Below the pieces are notes generated by a model. It was not told the DNA's origin, did not search any database, and saw only the letters and a list, made by a program, of their open reading frames with translations. A program made the translations under genes and the position numbers. Positions 24,895 to 33,542 of a DNA stretch of 64,000 bases are shown here, one piece after another; the first letter of the stretch is position 1; the number at the start of each line of letters is the position of its first letter. Source of the stretch: Calidihabitans tengchongensis (lineage in GTDB: Bacteria > Sysuimicrobiota > Sysuimicrobiia > Sysuimicrobiales > Kaftiobacteriaceae); contig JAVKIE010000013.1 of assembly GCA_031459615.1 (NCBI GenBank), forward strand, positions 1 to 64,000. The letters are read 5' to 3'.

Positions 24895-25367
24895 CGGCCG
24901 CCATTCCGATCCGGACGGGGCGGCAGGCTCACCGGCCGCTGGTGGCCGGCGCGGCGGCGGCGGTCGGGCTGGCGACCGCGTACAGCCTGATCATCGCGCT
25001 GGCGTCCCGGTCCTGGTCGCACCTGGTGGCCCAGTGGCGCGCCGACGCCGTCTTCCTGGTGCTGGTGGCCACGGGGTTCGGAATCCAGGTGGGCCTGTAC
25101 CGGCACGTCCGGCAGGTCGCGCACGGGGGCGGGGGGGTCGCCGCCGTGTCCGCGGGGGGTACGGCGTCGTCCACTGCGGCCATGGTCGCCTGCTGCCTGC
25201 ACCACCTGTCCGACGTGGTGCCGTTTGTGGGGCTGGCGGGCGCGGCGGCGTTCCTGACGGCCTACAGGGTCCCGGTGATCGTGGTCAGTCTCGGAGCCAA
25301 CGCGGCCGGGATCACCCTCATGGTGCGGGCGCTGCGGCACGCCCGGAAGGCAGCGACCTGCCACTGA
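24891..25367 (+). CDS. Four-helix membrane protein with CCLHH motif
   Basis: A 158-residue membrane protein with about four helices and the motif MVACCLHHLSDVVPFVG in the third, a Cys-Cys-x-His-His arrangement that could bind copper or another metal inside the membrane. It ends with HARKAATCH. The GTG overlaps the previous stop (GTGA); an in-frame GTG nine bases earlier is an alternative. It closes the operon. A transport or metal-sensing role is inferred from the motif and location. Confidence 0.6.
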   Translation: MTAAIPIRTGRQAHRPLVAGAAAAVGLATAYSLIIALASRSWSHLVAQWRADAVFLVLVATGFGIQVGLYRHVRQVAHGGGGVAAVSAGGTASSTAAMVACCLHHLSDVVPFVGLAGAAAFLTAYRVPVIVVSLGANAAGITLMVRALRHARKAATCH

Positions 25368-25382
25368 GCGCGGGACGGACGC

Positions 25383-25778
25383 CTACGTCTTCTGCACCTG
25401 CAGGGTGCGCAGGGGACAGTAGGCGTCCCGCCACATCCTCTGCTGGCGGGCCCACGCGGCCCACACCTCGTCCCCGAGTTCGGCCCGCCGGGCGGCGGAG
25501 AAGATCCGGATGTCGTCGCCCCGGCTCTGGGCGGCGAAGTGCACCAGGAGCAGGCAGGGGAACTCCGGGCACAGCCCGCAGTGCTCCACCCGGTGCTCCT
25601 TGGCGCAGGAGTAGACGGGGCAGATCTTCTCCAGCCCGGCCTCACCCTGGGTCCCGCAGGTGGCGGCCAGGGCCTCGTACCAGGCGCTGCCCTCCCAGTA
25701 CAGGCCGCAGATGGCGGCGAAGTCCTGCGGAGCCTGCTTGGGGGGGACGTCGCTCACGGAACTTTCGGCGTGGGTCAT
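25383..25778 (-). CDS. Cys-rich DUF3795-like protein
   Basis: A protein of about 131 residues with a Cys-rich core: ICGLYW, TCGTQG, KICPVYSCAKEHRVEHCGLC and PEFPC. This pattern matches the DUF3795 family, small cytoplasmic proteins with many conserved cysteines thought to bind metal. The start at 25778 is favoured over a GTG at 25784 because GGAGG lies nine bases upstream. It is convergent with the metal-response operon, with only 15 bases between the two stops. Confidence 0.7.
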   Translation of the reverse strand: MTHAESSVSDVPPKQAPQDFAAICGLYWEGSAWYEALAATCGTQGEAGLEKICPVYSCAKEHRVEHCGLCPEFPCLLLVHFAAQSRGDDIRIFSAARRAELGDEVWAAWARQQRMWRDAYCPLRTLQVQKT

Positions 25779-25859
25779 CGGCACTCGCCTCCGACATCCA
25801 ACCTAGCCGACGTGGGTGAGGGTGGCCATCCGGCGTGCACCGTATATCCCTCACCCGGC

Positions 25860-25882
25860 CCTCTCCCCGACGGGGAGAGGGG
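25860..25882 (-). terminator. Hairpin CCCTCTCCCC-GAC-GGGGAGAGGG after the VKOR gene
   Basis: A perfect 10-bp stem with a three-base loop lies 14 bases beyond the stop of the minus-strand VKOR gene and before the DUF3795-like gene. There is no long T-run on the minus strand, so it may be a weak or Rho-assisted terminator, or a copy of the common CCCTCTCCC-type dispersed repeat. Confidence 0.5.
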
Positions 25883-25895
25883 GATGCGGTTGGGC

Positions 25896-26735
25896 CTACC
25901 GGCCCCTCTCCTGCGGGTAGCCGCTGAGGGCGGCCAGGTCCTCAAGCGACAGGACGCCTTCATAGCGCCGCCCGCCGATGTCCCAGGTGGGATACGCCCG
26001 AATGCCGGCCGCGGCGCAGAGGTCGGGCCGGCCCTGAGGGGAGCGAGGGTCGCACTCGATGTAGGGCAGCAGGGCGGCGGCCTCCCCGAACATCCTCTTC
26101 TGGTCCTCGCAGTGCGGGCACCAGTATGCTCCATAGAACTTCGCCCCCGTGGCCGCCAGGTGGCGCGCCAGGCCGGCGGCATAGGACTGGTCGGCGGACA
26201 CAGGTGCGGAAGCCGCATACCCGGCCACCAGGAAGACGGCCGCGGCCAGCGCCGTCCCGCCGGCCCAGGCCCAGCTGCGGCTGGGGGCTGCGGCCGGTTG
26301 ACGGATGACGAGGTAGGCGAGCAGGGCCAGCGTCAGCAGGGCGGACAGCAGGCACAGACTGCAGGTCACCCGGAGGACCGTCTGCTGGACGACCACAAAG
26401 ACCGCCGAGGCCCCCACTCCCACCCCCGCCAGGGGCACCGCCAGGGACCACCGCCGCTTCGGCGGCGCCGGGCGCGCTCCCAGAACGAAGAGCGCGGCAT
26501 AATAGACAAGTCCCAGCAAGGCCACCGGCAAGCCGAAGACGGCGGCGTACCGGCTGGACTGCACCACGTCGCACCCGCCGCCCAGAGGGCAGTACACCGG
26601 CGCGTGGGCCGCGCGGGCGTACAGCAGGTAGCCGCTGAGGAGGACTCCCAGGCCCGCGAGGGCTGTCAGCCACACGTCGGGCGACGGACCCGGAGGCCGC
26701 GCCGCGCGCCGCTGGTGAGGGGACTGCCTGCTCAT
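25896..26735 (-). CDS. VKOR-thioredoxin fusion for disulfide formation
   Basis: A 279-residue membrane protein. The first part (about 20-175) is a vitamin K epoxide reductase domain with the loop cysteine pair region YCPLGGGCDVVQSS and the active CSLC in helix 4. The last part is a thioredoxin-like domain with WCPHC (GAYWCPHCEDQKRMF) facing outside. Such fusions make disulfides in exported proteins using quinone as oxidant. It could also balance the thiol chemistry of cytochrome c maturation, since no CcmG is seen in the ccm operon. It follows the DoxX gene on the same strand. Confidence 0.92.
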   Translation of the reverse strand: MSRQSPHQRRAARPPGPSPDVWLTALAGLGVLLSGYLLYARAAHAPVYCPLGGGCDVVQSSRYAAVFGLPVALLGLVYYAALFVLGARPAPPKRRWSLAVPLAGVGVGASAVFVVVQQTVLRVTCSLCLLSALLTLALLAYLVIRQPAAAPSRSWAWAGGTALAAAVFLVAGYAASAPVSADQSYAAGLARHLAATGAKFYGAYWCPHCEDQKRMFGEAAALLPYIECDPRSPQGRPDLCAAAGIRAYPTWDIGGRRYEGVLSLEDLAALSGYPQERGR

Positions 26736-26805
26736 CAGTTGTTATGGTGGCCGCCGACCTCCGGCAGGTCGATCAGACGGCCGCCCGATTCTTGCCGGGG
26801 TTCCG

Positions 26806-27381
26806 TCAGTCCGCGGGTCTGCCAAACAGCCTCCCGGGCCTCCAGGGGGTGCCCAGCAGGGGCAGCAGCCAGCGGTCCAGGCCGTAGGAGCCGGCCACCT
26901 TCCACGCCAGGATCAGCAGGACGGCGGCGGTGAACAGCAGCGGGTTGGTGCTGGCCGTGCCCGCCATCATGAAGTTCCAGTTCATGAAGCCGCCCACGAA
27001 GGCGGCGATCCCCACGAACGCGCCCAGGACCAGGGCCACCCCCACCAGCAGCTCGCCGTAGGCCACCAGCTTGGCGAACCAGGTGTAGGCCTGGATGTCC
27101 AGCAGCCACTGGAGGAAGGCGCGGTACCAGGGGAAGGCCACCGGCGGGCGGGCCGGGGGCGGGGGCACCTGGATGGCGCGCTCCCAGAAGGCCTTCAGGG
27201 CCGCCCCGGTGCCGGTCCAGGCCTCGACGCCGATCTTGTGGCGGGCGGCGTCGATCCACTGCCAGCCCAGCCACACCCGGACCAGCGCCCACAGCCAGGC
27301 GTACCGGGTGGTGTTGAACATCACCTGCACGAACGGGGGATCCTCCACGATCCGTCGCTCCGGCACCTCGCGGGCTGCCAT
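26806..27381 (-). CDS. DoxX-family membrane protein
   Basis: A 191-residue protein with about four membrane helices: RVWLGWQWIDAARHKIG and the GELLVGVALVLGAFVGIAAFVGGFMNWNFMMAG stretch are typical of the DoxX/TQO small subunit family. DoxX proteins contribute to thiosulfate:quinone oxidation in archaea and to other redox complexes elsewhere. The start is the ATG preceded by GGTGAGG; longer reading frames upstream are not supported. It lies in front of the VKOR fusion gene, so a thiol or quinone-linked role is plausible. Confidence 0.8.
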   Translation of the reverse strand: MAAREVPERRIVEDPPFVQVMFNTTRYAWLWALVRVWLGWQWIDAARHKIGVEAWTGTGAALKAFWERAIQVPPPPARPPVAFPWYRAFLQWLLDIQAYTWFAKLVAYGELLVGVALVLGAFVGIAAFVGGFMNWNFMMAGTASTNPLLFTAAVLLILAWKVAGSYGLDRWLLPLLGTPWRPGRLFGRPAD

Positions 27382-27551
27382 CGTCCTCACCCCCTGCGGG
27401 CGGAATACCCGCGCTTTTGGAATTTCGGCCCCGGGGGGGCCCCGCGCCTGCCGGCGGGCTCGGGCGCTCAGCCGTCGCCGTATCGGTTCTCTGCCCGATG
27501 ACAGGCGGCACAGCGCGCACATAGAGTGGAGAATGCAGGCCTGGTGAGGCG

Positions 27552-29294
27552 ATGCCCATGGGGCTGCGGGGCAGGATCATGGTGTTGGTGGCCGTGGGAG
27601 TTCTGGCGGCCACCGCCCCCCTGGGCGTGATGGGCCTGGTCATGGTGCAGGCGGCCACCGACCGGGTCCTGGAGGAGAGGCTGGCCATGGCCCGGACTGT
27701 GGCTGCCCACCTCGGCGCGCGGATCGCCCAGGGCTGGAGCCAGCTGGATCAGATCGCCGCCCGCGCCGCCTCCCGGGAGACGCCGGACCTCCGGCGGGAC
27801 CTGCCGATGCTGTCCGCCGCGGACCTGTTCTCCGGAGGCGTGGGGGTCCTCGACGCCCGGGGCGGGCTCCGGGCCGGCGCGGTGATCCCGCGCATGCTGG
27901 AGGCCGGCGCACCCCGGATCCTGGAGGTCGCCCGCACGGGCCGGCGGGGGGTCACCTCCGTGGTGCGGGCGGGCGATGCGGCGGCGGTCTTCCTGGTCGT
28001 GCCCGTGGTCTCCTCGGAGGGGACCGTCACCGGCGCGGTGGTCGGGGGCATCGATCTGGGCGGCCCGGTGTTGCGGGCCTTCGTGGATGGCCTCGCCCAG
28101 GGGCTGACCGGCCACGCAGTGGTGGTGGACAGAGATGGCACCGTCCTGGCCAGCACGCGTCAGGCGGATCTGTTCACCCGGGAGGAGCATCCGGAGTTCT
28201 TCGCGCGCCTGATCTCCGCCGGTCGTCCCCTCGTGGCCCCGGCCGAGAAGGTCGTCACCTCCCGGGGCGGCCGGGAACTGCACGTGATGGCCTTCGCGCC
28301 GGTGCCGGGCGTCCCGTGGGGCATCGGGGTCGGGCAGGATGACCGCGAGACGTTCGGACCTCTGCGGCGCCTGCGGGACCGCATCATCGTCTTCGAGGTG
28401 CTGGTCCTGGCGGCCGCCCTGATCTTTGCGTGGCTCGATACCGGCGCCGTCAGCGCGCCGCTGCGGGCCCTGACCCGCGCCGCCGAGCGGATCGCGGCGG
28501 GGGATCTGGCCAGTCCCGTGGACATTCACCGCAGCGATGAGATCGGCCAGCTGGGGGCCAGCTTCGAGACGATGCGCACCCGGCTGCTGCGCTCCCTGGA
28601 GGAGAACGCCCGACTGCAGGAACGGCTGCTGTCGGTGGCGGTGCTGGAGGAGCGCGAGCGGATCGCCCGGGAGATGCACGACCACGTGGGCCAGGTCCTG
28701 GGCTACGTCAACACCAAGGCGCAGGCGGTGCGGGCGCTGGTGGAGGCCGGGCGGCTGGACGATGCCCGCCGCCACCTGTCCCAGCTGGAGGAGGCGGCGC
28801 GCCAGGTGTACGCGGACCTGCGGGAGGCCATTCTCAGCCTGCGGATCGCCCCCGCTCCCGACCGCGGGCTGCGCCAGGCGCTGGAGGAATACGTCCGGCG
28901 CTTTGGAGAGATGAGCGGCCTTCCCGTCCACCTCGCCCTCGACGCGGCCGATGCCCTCGACGGCCTGCCCGCCGCCGCCCAGCTCCACCTGATCCGCATC
29001 GTCCAGGAAGCCCTCACCAACGTCCGCAAGCACGCCCGCGCCGGGCGGGCGTGGGTGCACTGCGCCCGGGATGGCGACGACCTGGTGGTCCGCGTGTCCG
29101 ACGACGGGGTGGGGTTCGATCCCGGGGCGGGCGCCGCCGGCGGCGTGAGCATGGGGCTCGAGTCGATGCGGGAGAGGGCGTCGGCCATCGGCGGCGCCCT
29201 GCGCGTCTGGTCGGTGCCCGGCGGCGGCACCACGGTGGAGGTCCGCCTCCCGGCCCCGGGGAGGGATGGCCGTGCGCGTCCTGCTGGCGGATGA
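27552..29294 (+). CDS. NarX-like sensor histidine kinase with extracellular Cache-type domain
   Basis: A 580-residue kinase: helix (about 8-31), large outer domain (about 35-275) with a double-Cache feel (GVLDARGGLRAGAV; AVVVDRDGTVLAST), second helix (about 280-298), HAMP (about 299-352), and a HisKA_3 phosphoacceptor in IAREMHDHVGQVLGYV (His near 375). The ATPase domain ends at the C terminus (RIVQEALTNVRKHARA; GLESMRERA). A second ATG six bases downstream is possible as start. Its 3' end overlaps the response regulator gene by 29 bases. The ligand is probably a small molecule; not identifiable. Confidence 0.9.
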   Translation: MPMGLRGRIMVLVAVGVLAATAPLGVMGLVMVQAATDRVLEERLAMARTVAAHLGARIAQGWSQLDQIAARAASRETPDLRRDLPMLSAADLFSGGVGVLDARGGLRAGAVIPRMLEAGAPRILEVARTGRRGVTSVVRAGDAAAVFLVVPVVSSEGTVTGAVVGGIDLGGPVLRAFVDGLAQGLTGHAVVVDRDGTVLASTRQADLFTREEHPEFFARLISAGRPLVAPAEKVVTSRGGRELHVMAFAPVPGVPWGIGVGQDDRETFGPLRRLRDRIIVFEVLVLAAALIFAWLDTGAVSAPLRALTRAAERIAAGDLASPVDIHRSDEIGQLGASFETMRTRLLRSLEENARLQERLLSVAVLEERERIAREMHDHVGQVLGYVNTKAQAVRALVEAGRLDDARRHLSQLEEAARQVYADLREAILSLRIAPAPDRGLRQALEEYVRRFGEMSGLPVHLALDAADALDGLPAAAQLHLIRIVQEALTNVRKHARAGRAWVHCARDGDDLVVRVSDDGVGFDPGAGAAGGVSMGLESMRERASAIGGALRVWSVPGGGTTVEVRLPAPGRDGRARPAGG

Positions 29295-29919
29295 CCATGC
29301 GCTGTTCCGGGACGGAATCCGCAGCCTGCTGGAGGCGCGGGGCGTAGAGGTGGTGGGGGAGGCCGCCGACGGGCGGGAGGCCGTGGAGGCCGCCCTCCGC
29401 CTGCGGCCCGACGTGGTCCTCATGGACGTCGCCATGCCCGGCGTGGACGGACTGGAAGCCACGCGGGCCATCAAGGCGCACCTGCCCGACACCAAGGTGG
29501 TGATGCTCACCGTCTCCGACGACGACCGCACCCTGTTCGAGGCCCTCCGCAGCGGTGCCCACGGGTACCTGCTGAAGAACCTGCAGGCCGAGGAGTTCTT
29601 CGACCTGCTGGCGGGCATCGACCGCGGTGAGGCGCCGCTGTCGCCGAGCCTGGCGGGCCGCATTCTGGACGAGTTCCGCCGCGGGAAGAGACCGGCCGAG
29701 CGGCCGGGACCCGACGAACTGACCGACAAGGAGATGGAGGTCCTGCGGGCCGTCAGCCTGGGCGCCAGCAACAGGGAGATCGCGGCACGGCTGCGCATCT
29801 CCGAAAACACCGTCAAGTACCACATCAAGAACATCCTGGATAAGCTCCACCTGCGCAACCGGGCGGAGGTGGTGGCCTACGCCGCCCGCCGCGGGTGGAT
29901 CCGCCCGGACGGGACCTAG
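29266..29919 (+). CDS. NarL-family response regulator
   Basis: A 217-residue regulator with a receiver domain (DD at 9-10, phosphoacceptor D54 in VLMDVAMPGVDG, conserved Lys in GYLLKNLQAEEF) and a LuxR-type helix-turn-helix (LTDKEMEVLRAVSLGASNREIAARLRI and NTVKYHIKNILDKLHL). It pairs with the kinase whose gene overlaps it. The sequence of the receiver differs clearly from the two NarL-like regulators at 39196 and 42033, so it belongs to a separate signalling path. Confidence 0.93.
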   Translation: MAVRVLLADDHALFRDGIRSLLEARGVEVVGEAADGREAVEAALRLRPDVVLMDVAMPGVDGLEATRAIKAHLPDTKVVMLTVSDDDRTLFEALRSGAHGYLLKNLQAEEFFDLLAGIDRGEAPLSPSLAGRILDEFRRGKRPAERPGPDELTDKEMEVLRAVSLGASNREIAARLRISENTVKYHIKNILDKLHLRNRAEVVAYAARRGWIRPDGT

Positions 29920-30032
29920 TCCCCCCCCCGCCGATGTGGGGTTTGTGAATCAAGACTCTCAACAACTGAAAAATACAGCCTTCGCCCGATTGGCCCCGGG
30001 CCTGACAGCCGGCTAACGTTTTTGGCAGTATT

Positions 30033-30050
30033 CGTTGAAACCGTTGAAAC
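30033..30050 (+). repeat. Tandem CGTTGAAAC repeat just before a regulator gene
   Basis: CGTTGAAAC occurs twice back to back, ending three bases before the ATG of the SufR-like regulator. The surrounding 29935-30053 stretch is clearly more AT-rich than its neighbours and probably holds the promoter. Bound regulator here would block its own translation start or promoter, consistent with autoregulation. Confidence 0.5.
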
Positions 30051-30053
30051 GAT

Positions 30054-30740
30054 ATGACGGCTGTCCCGTCCGCCAACCGCCCGCGACCCCGCGCCCGTGT
30101 TCTCCGGGCGGTGGCTGCCAAAGACGACATCCTCCGGCGCCTGCCGTCCGCCGGCGGCCGTACCGTCCGCGAACTGGCCACGGCGGTCGGGCTGTCGCCG
30201 TCCGCCCTGCGCCAGCACCTGGCGTCCCTGGAACGGGAGGGCCTGGTCGAGAAGATGGCCGTCCGGGGCCGCCCCGGACGGCCGGCGTTCGCCTACCGCC
30301 GCGCCGAACCCTCCGCGGGCCCGGCCGATCCGTCCAGATTTCTGGGCGTGCTGTTGCGCGTGGTGGAGTCCCTGGGGCCGGACCGCGCCGCGGAGGTCGT
30401 GGACGGCGTGGTGGGGGCGCTGGAGAGCGAGTACCGGGCCATCGAGCAGATCCCCGACCCCGGCGCCCGCATCCGCGCGGCCGTTTCCGTGCTCTTCGAC
30501 GGCGAGGGGCGCTCGCAGGTCCGCATCGCCACCGACGGCTACGAGGTGAGCCTGCGGCGCTGTCCGTTGCTGCCGGCGGCCCGGGAGTCCCCGGCGTGCT
30601 GTGAGATCGCCCGGCGCCTGCTGGCCCGGCTGTCCCGCGCCGAGGTGGAACAGCGGGAGTCCCTGCTGCGGGGCGATCCCCGCTGCCTGTTCCTCCTGCG
30701 GGTGCCGGCCGCGGGCGGCCGGATGGCGAAGGCGGGGTGA
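30054..30740 (+). CDS. SufR-like winged-helix regulator with C-terminal cysteines
   Basis: A 228-residue regulator with an N-terminal winged helix (about 22-80, RELATAVGLSPSALRQHLASLEREGLV) and a C-terminal domain of the SufR/ArsR-like type. C170, C183 and C211 align with FeS-ligand positions, with C182 adjacent; the position eight before C211, normally Cys, is Ser203. It could therefore carry an FeS cluster with three cysteines or an altered centre. The gene overlaps the CoxII start (GTGA), so it probably controls the oxidase operon in response to oxygen, redox or NO. Confidence 0.75.
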   Translation: MTAVPSANRPRPRARVLRAVAAKDDILRRLPSAGGRTVRELATAVGLSPSALRQHLASLEREGLVEKMAVRGRPGRPAFAYRRAEPSAGPADPSRFLGVLLRVVESLGPDRAAEVVDGVVGALESEYRAIEQIPDPGARIRAAVSVLFDGEGRSQVRIATDGYEVSLRRCPLLPAARESPACCEIARRLLARLSRAEVEQRESLLRGDPRCLFLLRVPAAGGRMAKAG

Positions 30741-31471
30741 GGCCGGTGGCGCGGCACGCGGGCGCGGTGGCCGTGCTGTGGGGCGTCCTGACCGTCCTGG
30801 GCCTGCTGGCGGCGGGACGCGCCCACCTGCTGCCGGTGGCGGCCGCCCGGGAGGCCCGCATCATCGACGACGCCTTCCGCTTTCTCCTCCTGCTGGCGGT
30901 CCCGGTGTTCACGTTCGTGCTGGCCGCCCTCGCGTACTCGGTGGTGGCGTTCCGCGGCCGCGGGGAACCTCCCGACGACGGCCCCCCGCTGCGGGGGCGC
31001 TCGGCGGTGCCGTGGATCTGGCTGGCGGTCACGGGCGGCCTGGCCGTCTACGTCATCTTCAACCCCGGCCTGCGGGGTCTGGCCGAGCTGCGCGCCGATC
31101 GCCATGCGGACCTGGTGGTGCGGGTGGAGGGTTCCCGGTGGGTGTGGCGGTTCGTCTATCCCGACGCGGGCGTCACCAGCCGGGAGCTGGTCCTGCCGGT
31201 GGGCCGGCGAGTGCGGTTCGAGGTGACTGCCGCCGACGTGGTCCACTCGTTCTGGATCCCGGCGTTCCGGGTGAAGGTGGACGCGGTGCCCGGCATGGTG
31301 ACGACGGTGTACGTGACGCCCACCCGGGTCGGCGACCGGGCCGCCGACGTGAACTTCCGGGTCCAGTGCGCCGAGCTGTGCGGCCTGGGCCACCACCTGA
31401 TGGCCTCGCCGGTCCGGGTGGTGGACCCGGAGGCGTTTCGCGAGTGGGCGGAGAGCGCCCGGTCCCCGTAG
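30737..31471 (+). CDS. coxB: Cytochrome c oxidase subunit II
   Basis: A 244-residue protein with two membrane helices (about 10-30 and 48-70 plus a hydrophobic 92-110) and a cupredoxin domain. The CuA site is complete: H170, C211, E213, C215, H219 and M222 (in CAELCGLGHHLM). No cytochrome c domain is fused at the C terminus. It accepts electrons from an external donor and passes them to subunit I. GTG start overlapping the regulator stop. Confidence 0.95.
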   Translation: MRPVARHAGAVAVLWGVLTVLGLLAAGRAHLLPVAAAREARIIDDAFRFLLLLAVPVFTFVLAALAYSVVAFRGRGEPPDDGPPLRGRSAVPWIWLAVTGGLAVYVIFNPGLRGLAELRADRHADLVVRVEGSRWVWRFVYPDAGVTSRELVLPVGRRVRFEVTAADVVHSFWIPAFRVKVDAVPGMVTTVYVTPTRVGDRAADVNFRVQCAELCGLGHHLMASPVRVVDPEAFREWAESARSP

Positions 31472-31511
31472 GCGGCGGAGGCGGGGGCAGGGGGCACGAG
31501 GTGAGCGGGCT

Positions 31512-33347
31512 GTGCGCATGATCGCGCGCGGGATCGGGTGGGGGCTGGTCGGTTTCGCGCTGGGCGCCGGGGCGACGCTGGCGGCCGGGTGGGCCGTGGG
31601 GCGCCCCCCGCGGGCCGAGGTCTGGGTGACCGTCGGCTACGTGATCGGGCTGGCCGGCTGGCTGCTGGGCGTCGGTCTGTGGGAGGCCTGGGCCCGGGGG
31701 TGGGTGGGGCTGCCGGTGCGCCACGAGCCCGACCACACGTGGCGGCGCTACGTCCGGTTCACCACCGACCACAAGGTGATCGGGGTGCAGTACCTGGTCA
31801 CCTTCGTGGCGCTGTTCGTGGTGGCGGGCGCGATGGCGCTGGTGATGCGGGTGGAGCTGGCCGCCCCCGGGCCGACGGTGATGGGAGCCGCCGCCTACAC
31901 CCACCTGATGAGCCTGCACGGCATCATCATGATCGCCGTGGCGGTGGCCACCCTCCTGGGCGGCTTCGGCAACTACCTGGTGCCGCTGATGATCGGCGCC
32001 GAGGACATGGCCTTCCCCCGGCTCAACGCCCTCAGTTACTGGCTGGTGCCGCCGGTGGCGGTGCTGCTGGTGGCCACGCCCTTGGCCGGCGGATTCGACA
32101 CCGGGTGGACGGCCTACCCGCCCCTCAGCGTGGTCAACGCCAGCGGCCAGGTCCTGTTCAACCTGGCGGTGATCACCTTCGGGCTGTCCTCCATCCTGGG
32201 CGGGATCAATTTCCTGGCCACCATCGTGGGGCTGCGGGCTCCCGGCATGTCCTGGCGGCGGCTGCCGATCTTCGTGTGGTCGGTGTTCGCCGCGTCGCTG
32301 ATCAGCGTCACCGCCACCCAGTACCTGGCGGCGGCGCTGCTGATGGTCCTGCTGGACCGGGAGGCGGGGATGGCGTTCTTCGCCCCGGCCCGGGGAGGCA
32401 TGCCCCTCCTGTACCAGCACATCTTCTGGTTCTACTCCCACCCGGCGGTCTACATCATGATCCTGCCCGCCTTCGGCGTCGCCCTGGAGGTGCTGACCCA
32501 CTTCTCCCGCAAGCCCCTGTACGCCTACCCCTGGGTGGTGGGAGGGTTCCTGGGCATCGTGGGGCTGAGCTTCGTGGTGTGGGCGCACCACCTCTACACC
32601 AGCGGCATGCGGGAGTCGCTGCTGGGCCCCTTCATGGCCACCACCGAGCTCATCTCCATCCCCACGGGGCTCGTGTTCCTGGCCGCCCTGGGGACCCTGT
32701 GGATGGGCCGGCTGTGGCTGCGCACCCCGATGCTCTTCGCCCTGGGGTTCCTGTTCAACTTCCTGATCGGGGGCGTGACCGGCATCTTCAACGCCGACGT
32801 CCCCACCGATCTGCACCTGCAGGACACCTACTTCGTGGTCGGCCACTTCCACTACACCATCGTGGGCGGGATGATCTTCGCCCTCTTCAGCGGCCTGTAC
32901 TACTGGTTCCCCAAGGTGACCGGGCGGATGTATGACGAGCGGCTGGGCCGGGTGCACTTCGGGTGGATGTTCCTGGCCTACAACGCCACGTTCCTGCCCA
33001 TGTTCTGGGCGGGCGTGCACGGGATGAACCGGCGCATCGCCGACTACCCGGCGTCCCTGGCCGGGGTGAACCTGTGGATTTCGGTCATGGCGGGCCTGCT
33101 GGGGGCCAGCATCCTGGTGTTCCTGTTCAACGTGGTGCGCAGCTGGCTTCGCGGGCCTCGGGCCGCGGCCAACCCCTGGGGGGCGCGGACGCTGGAGTGG
33201 CAGGTGCCGTCGCCTCCCCCCGAAGGCAACTTCCCCCACCCGCCCCAGGTGGTGGGGGATCCCTACGGCTACGGGGTGCCGGGGGCCGTGCACGCTGTGA
33301 TGGCCGCCGCCGGCGGATCCGGGGAGGGGAGGGCCCATGGACTCTGA
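31512..33347 (+). CDS. coxA: Heme-copper oxidase subunit I, A2-type
   Basis: A 611-residue polytopic protein. Ligands are H136 (SLHGIIM) and the HFHYT pair for the hemes, and H310, H359 and H360 for CuB; Tyr314 is the cross-linked tyrosine position. FYSHPAVY replaces the GHPEVY of A1 enzymes, which marks the A2 subfamily with YS at the top of the D channel. Two extra N-terminal helices (about 8-30 and 38-58) precede the standard core. GTG at 31512 or ATG at 31518 could start it. It reduces O2 and pumps protons. Confidence 0.95.
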   Translation: MRMIARGIGWGLVGFALGAGATLAAGWAVGRPPRAEVWVTVGYVIGLAGWLLGVGLWEAWARGWVGLPVRHEPDHTWRRYVRFTTDHKVIGVQYLVTFVALFVVAGAMALVMRVELAAPGPTVMGAAAYTHLMSLHGIIMIAVAVATLLGGFGNYLVPLMIGAEDMAFPRLNALSYWLVPPVAVLLVATPLAGGFDTGWTAYPPLSVVNASGQVLFNLAVITFGLSSILGGINFLATIVGLRAPGMSWRRLPIFVWSVFAASLISVTATQYLAAALLMVLLDREAGMAFFAPARGGMPLLYQHIFWFYSHPAVYIMILPAFGVALEVLTHFSRKPLYAYPWVVGGFLGIVGLSFVVWAHHLYTSGMRESLLGPFMATTELISIPTGLVFLAALGTLWMGRLWLRTPMLFALGFLFNFLIGGVTGIFNADVPTDLHLQDTYFVVGHFHYTIVGGMIFALFSGLYYWFPKVTGRMYDERLGRVHFGWMFLAYNATFLPMFWAGVHGMNRRIADYPASLAGVNLWISVMAGLLGASILVFLFNVVRSWLRGPRAAANPWGARTLEWQVPSPPPEGNFPHPPQVVGDPYGYGVPGAVHAVMAAAGGSGEGRAHGL

Positions 33348-33540
33348 ACTGGCCGCGCGCCTGCGGGTGGGCACGCGGGTGCTGGGCGCCCTGCTGGCGC
33401 TCACCGTCCTGGAGGTGCCCGTGGCGTTCCGGGTGCCGCATCCGCTGCCGTGGCTGGTGCTGCTGAACCTGGCCGACGCCGCGCTCATCGTGTGGTACTT
33501 CATGCACGTCGCCGATCTGTGGCGCCCCGGGGAGGAGTGA
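33337..33540 (+). CDS. Small oxidase subunit IV-like membrane protein
   Basis: A 67-residue protein with two hydrophobic helices (about 12-31 and 38-57) and the motif ADAALIVWYFMHVADLW, which is like the subunit IV family (prokaryotic cytochrome C oxidase subunit IV). It overlaps the CoxI gene by eleven bases and precedes CoxIII. It would stabilise the oxidase. Confidence 0.8.
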   Translation: MDSELAARLRVGTRVLGALLALTVLEVPVAFRVPHPLPWLVLLNLADAALIVWYFMHVADLWRPGEE

Positions 33541-33542
33541 CC

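Noticed and set aside
23102..24904. Minus-strand open frame opposite the histidine kinase
   Set aside because: Antisense shadow of a gene with complete kinase motifs.
25860..25882. Hairpin considered as a mobile-element end
   Set aside because: Short and isolated, with no transposase or target duplication; better treated as a terminator-like stem.
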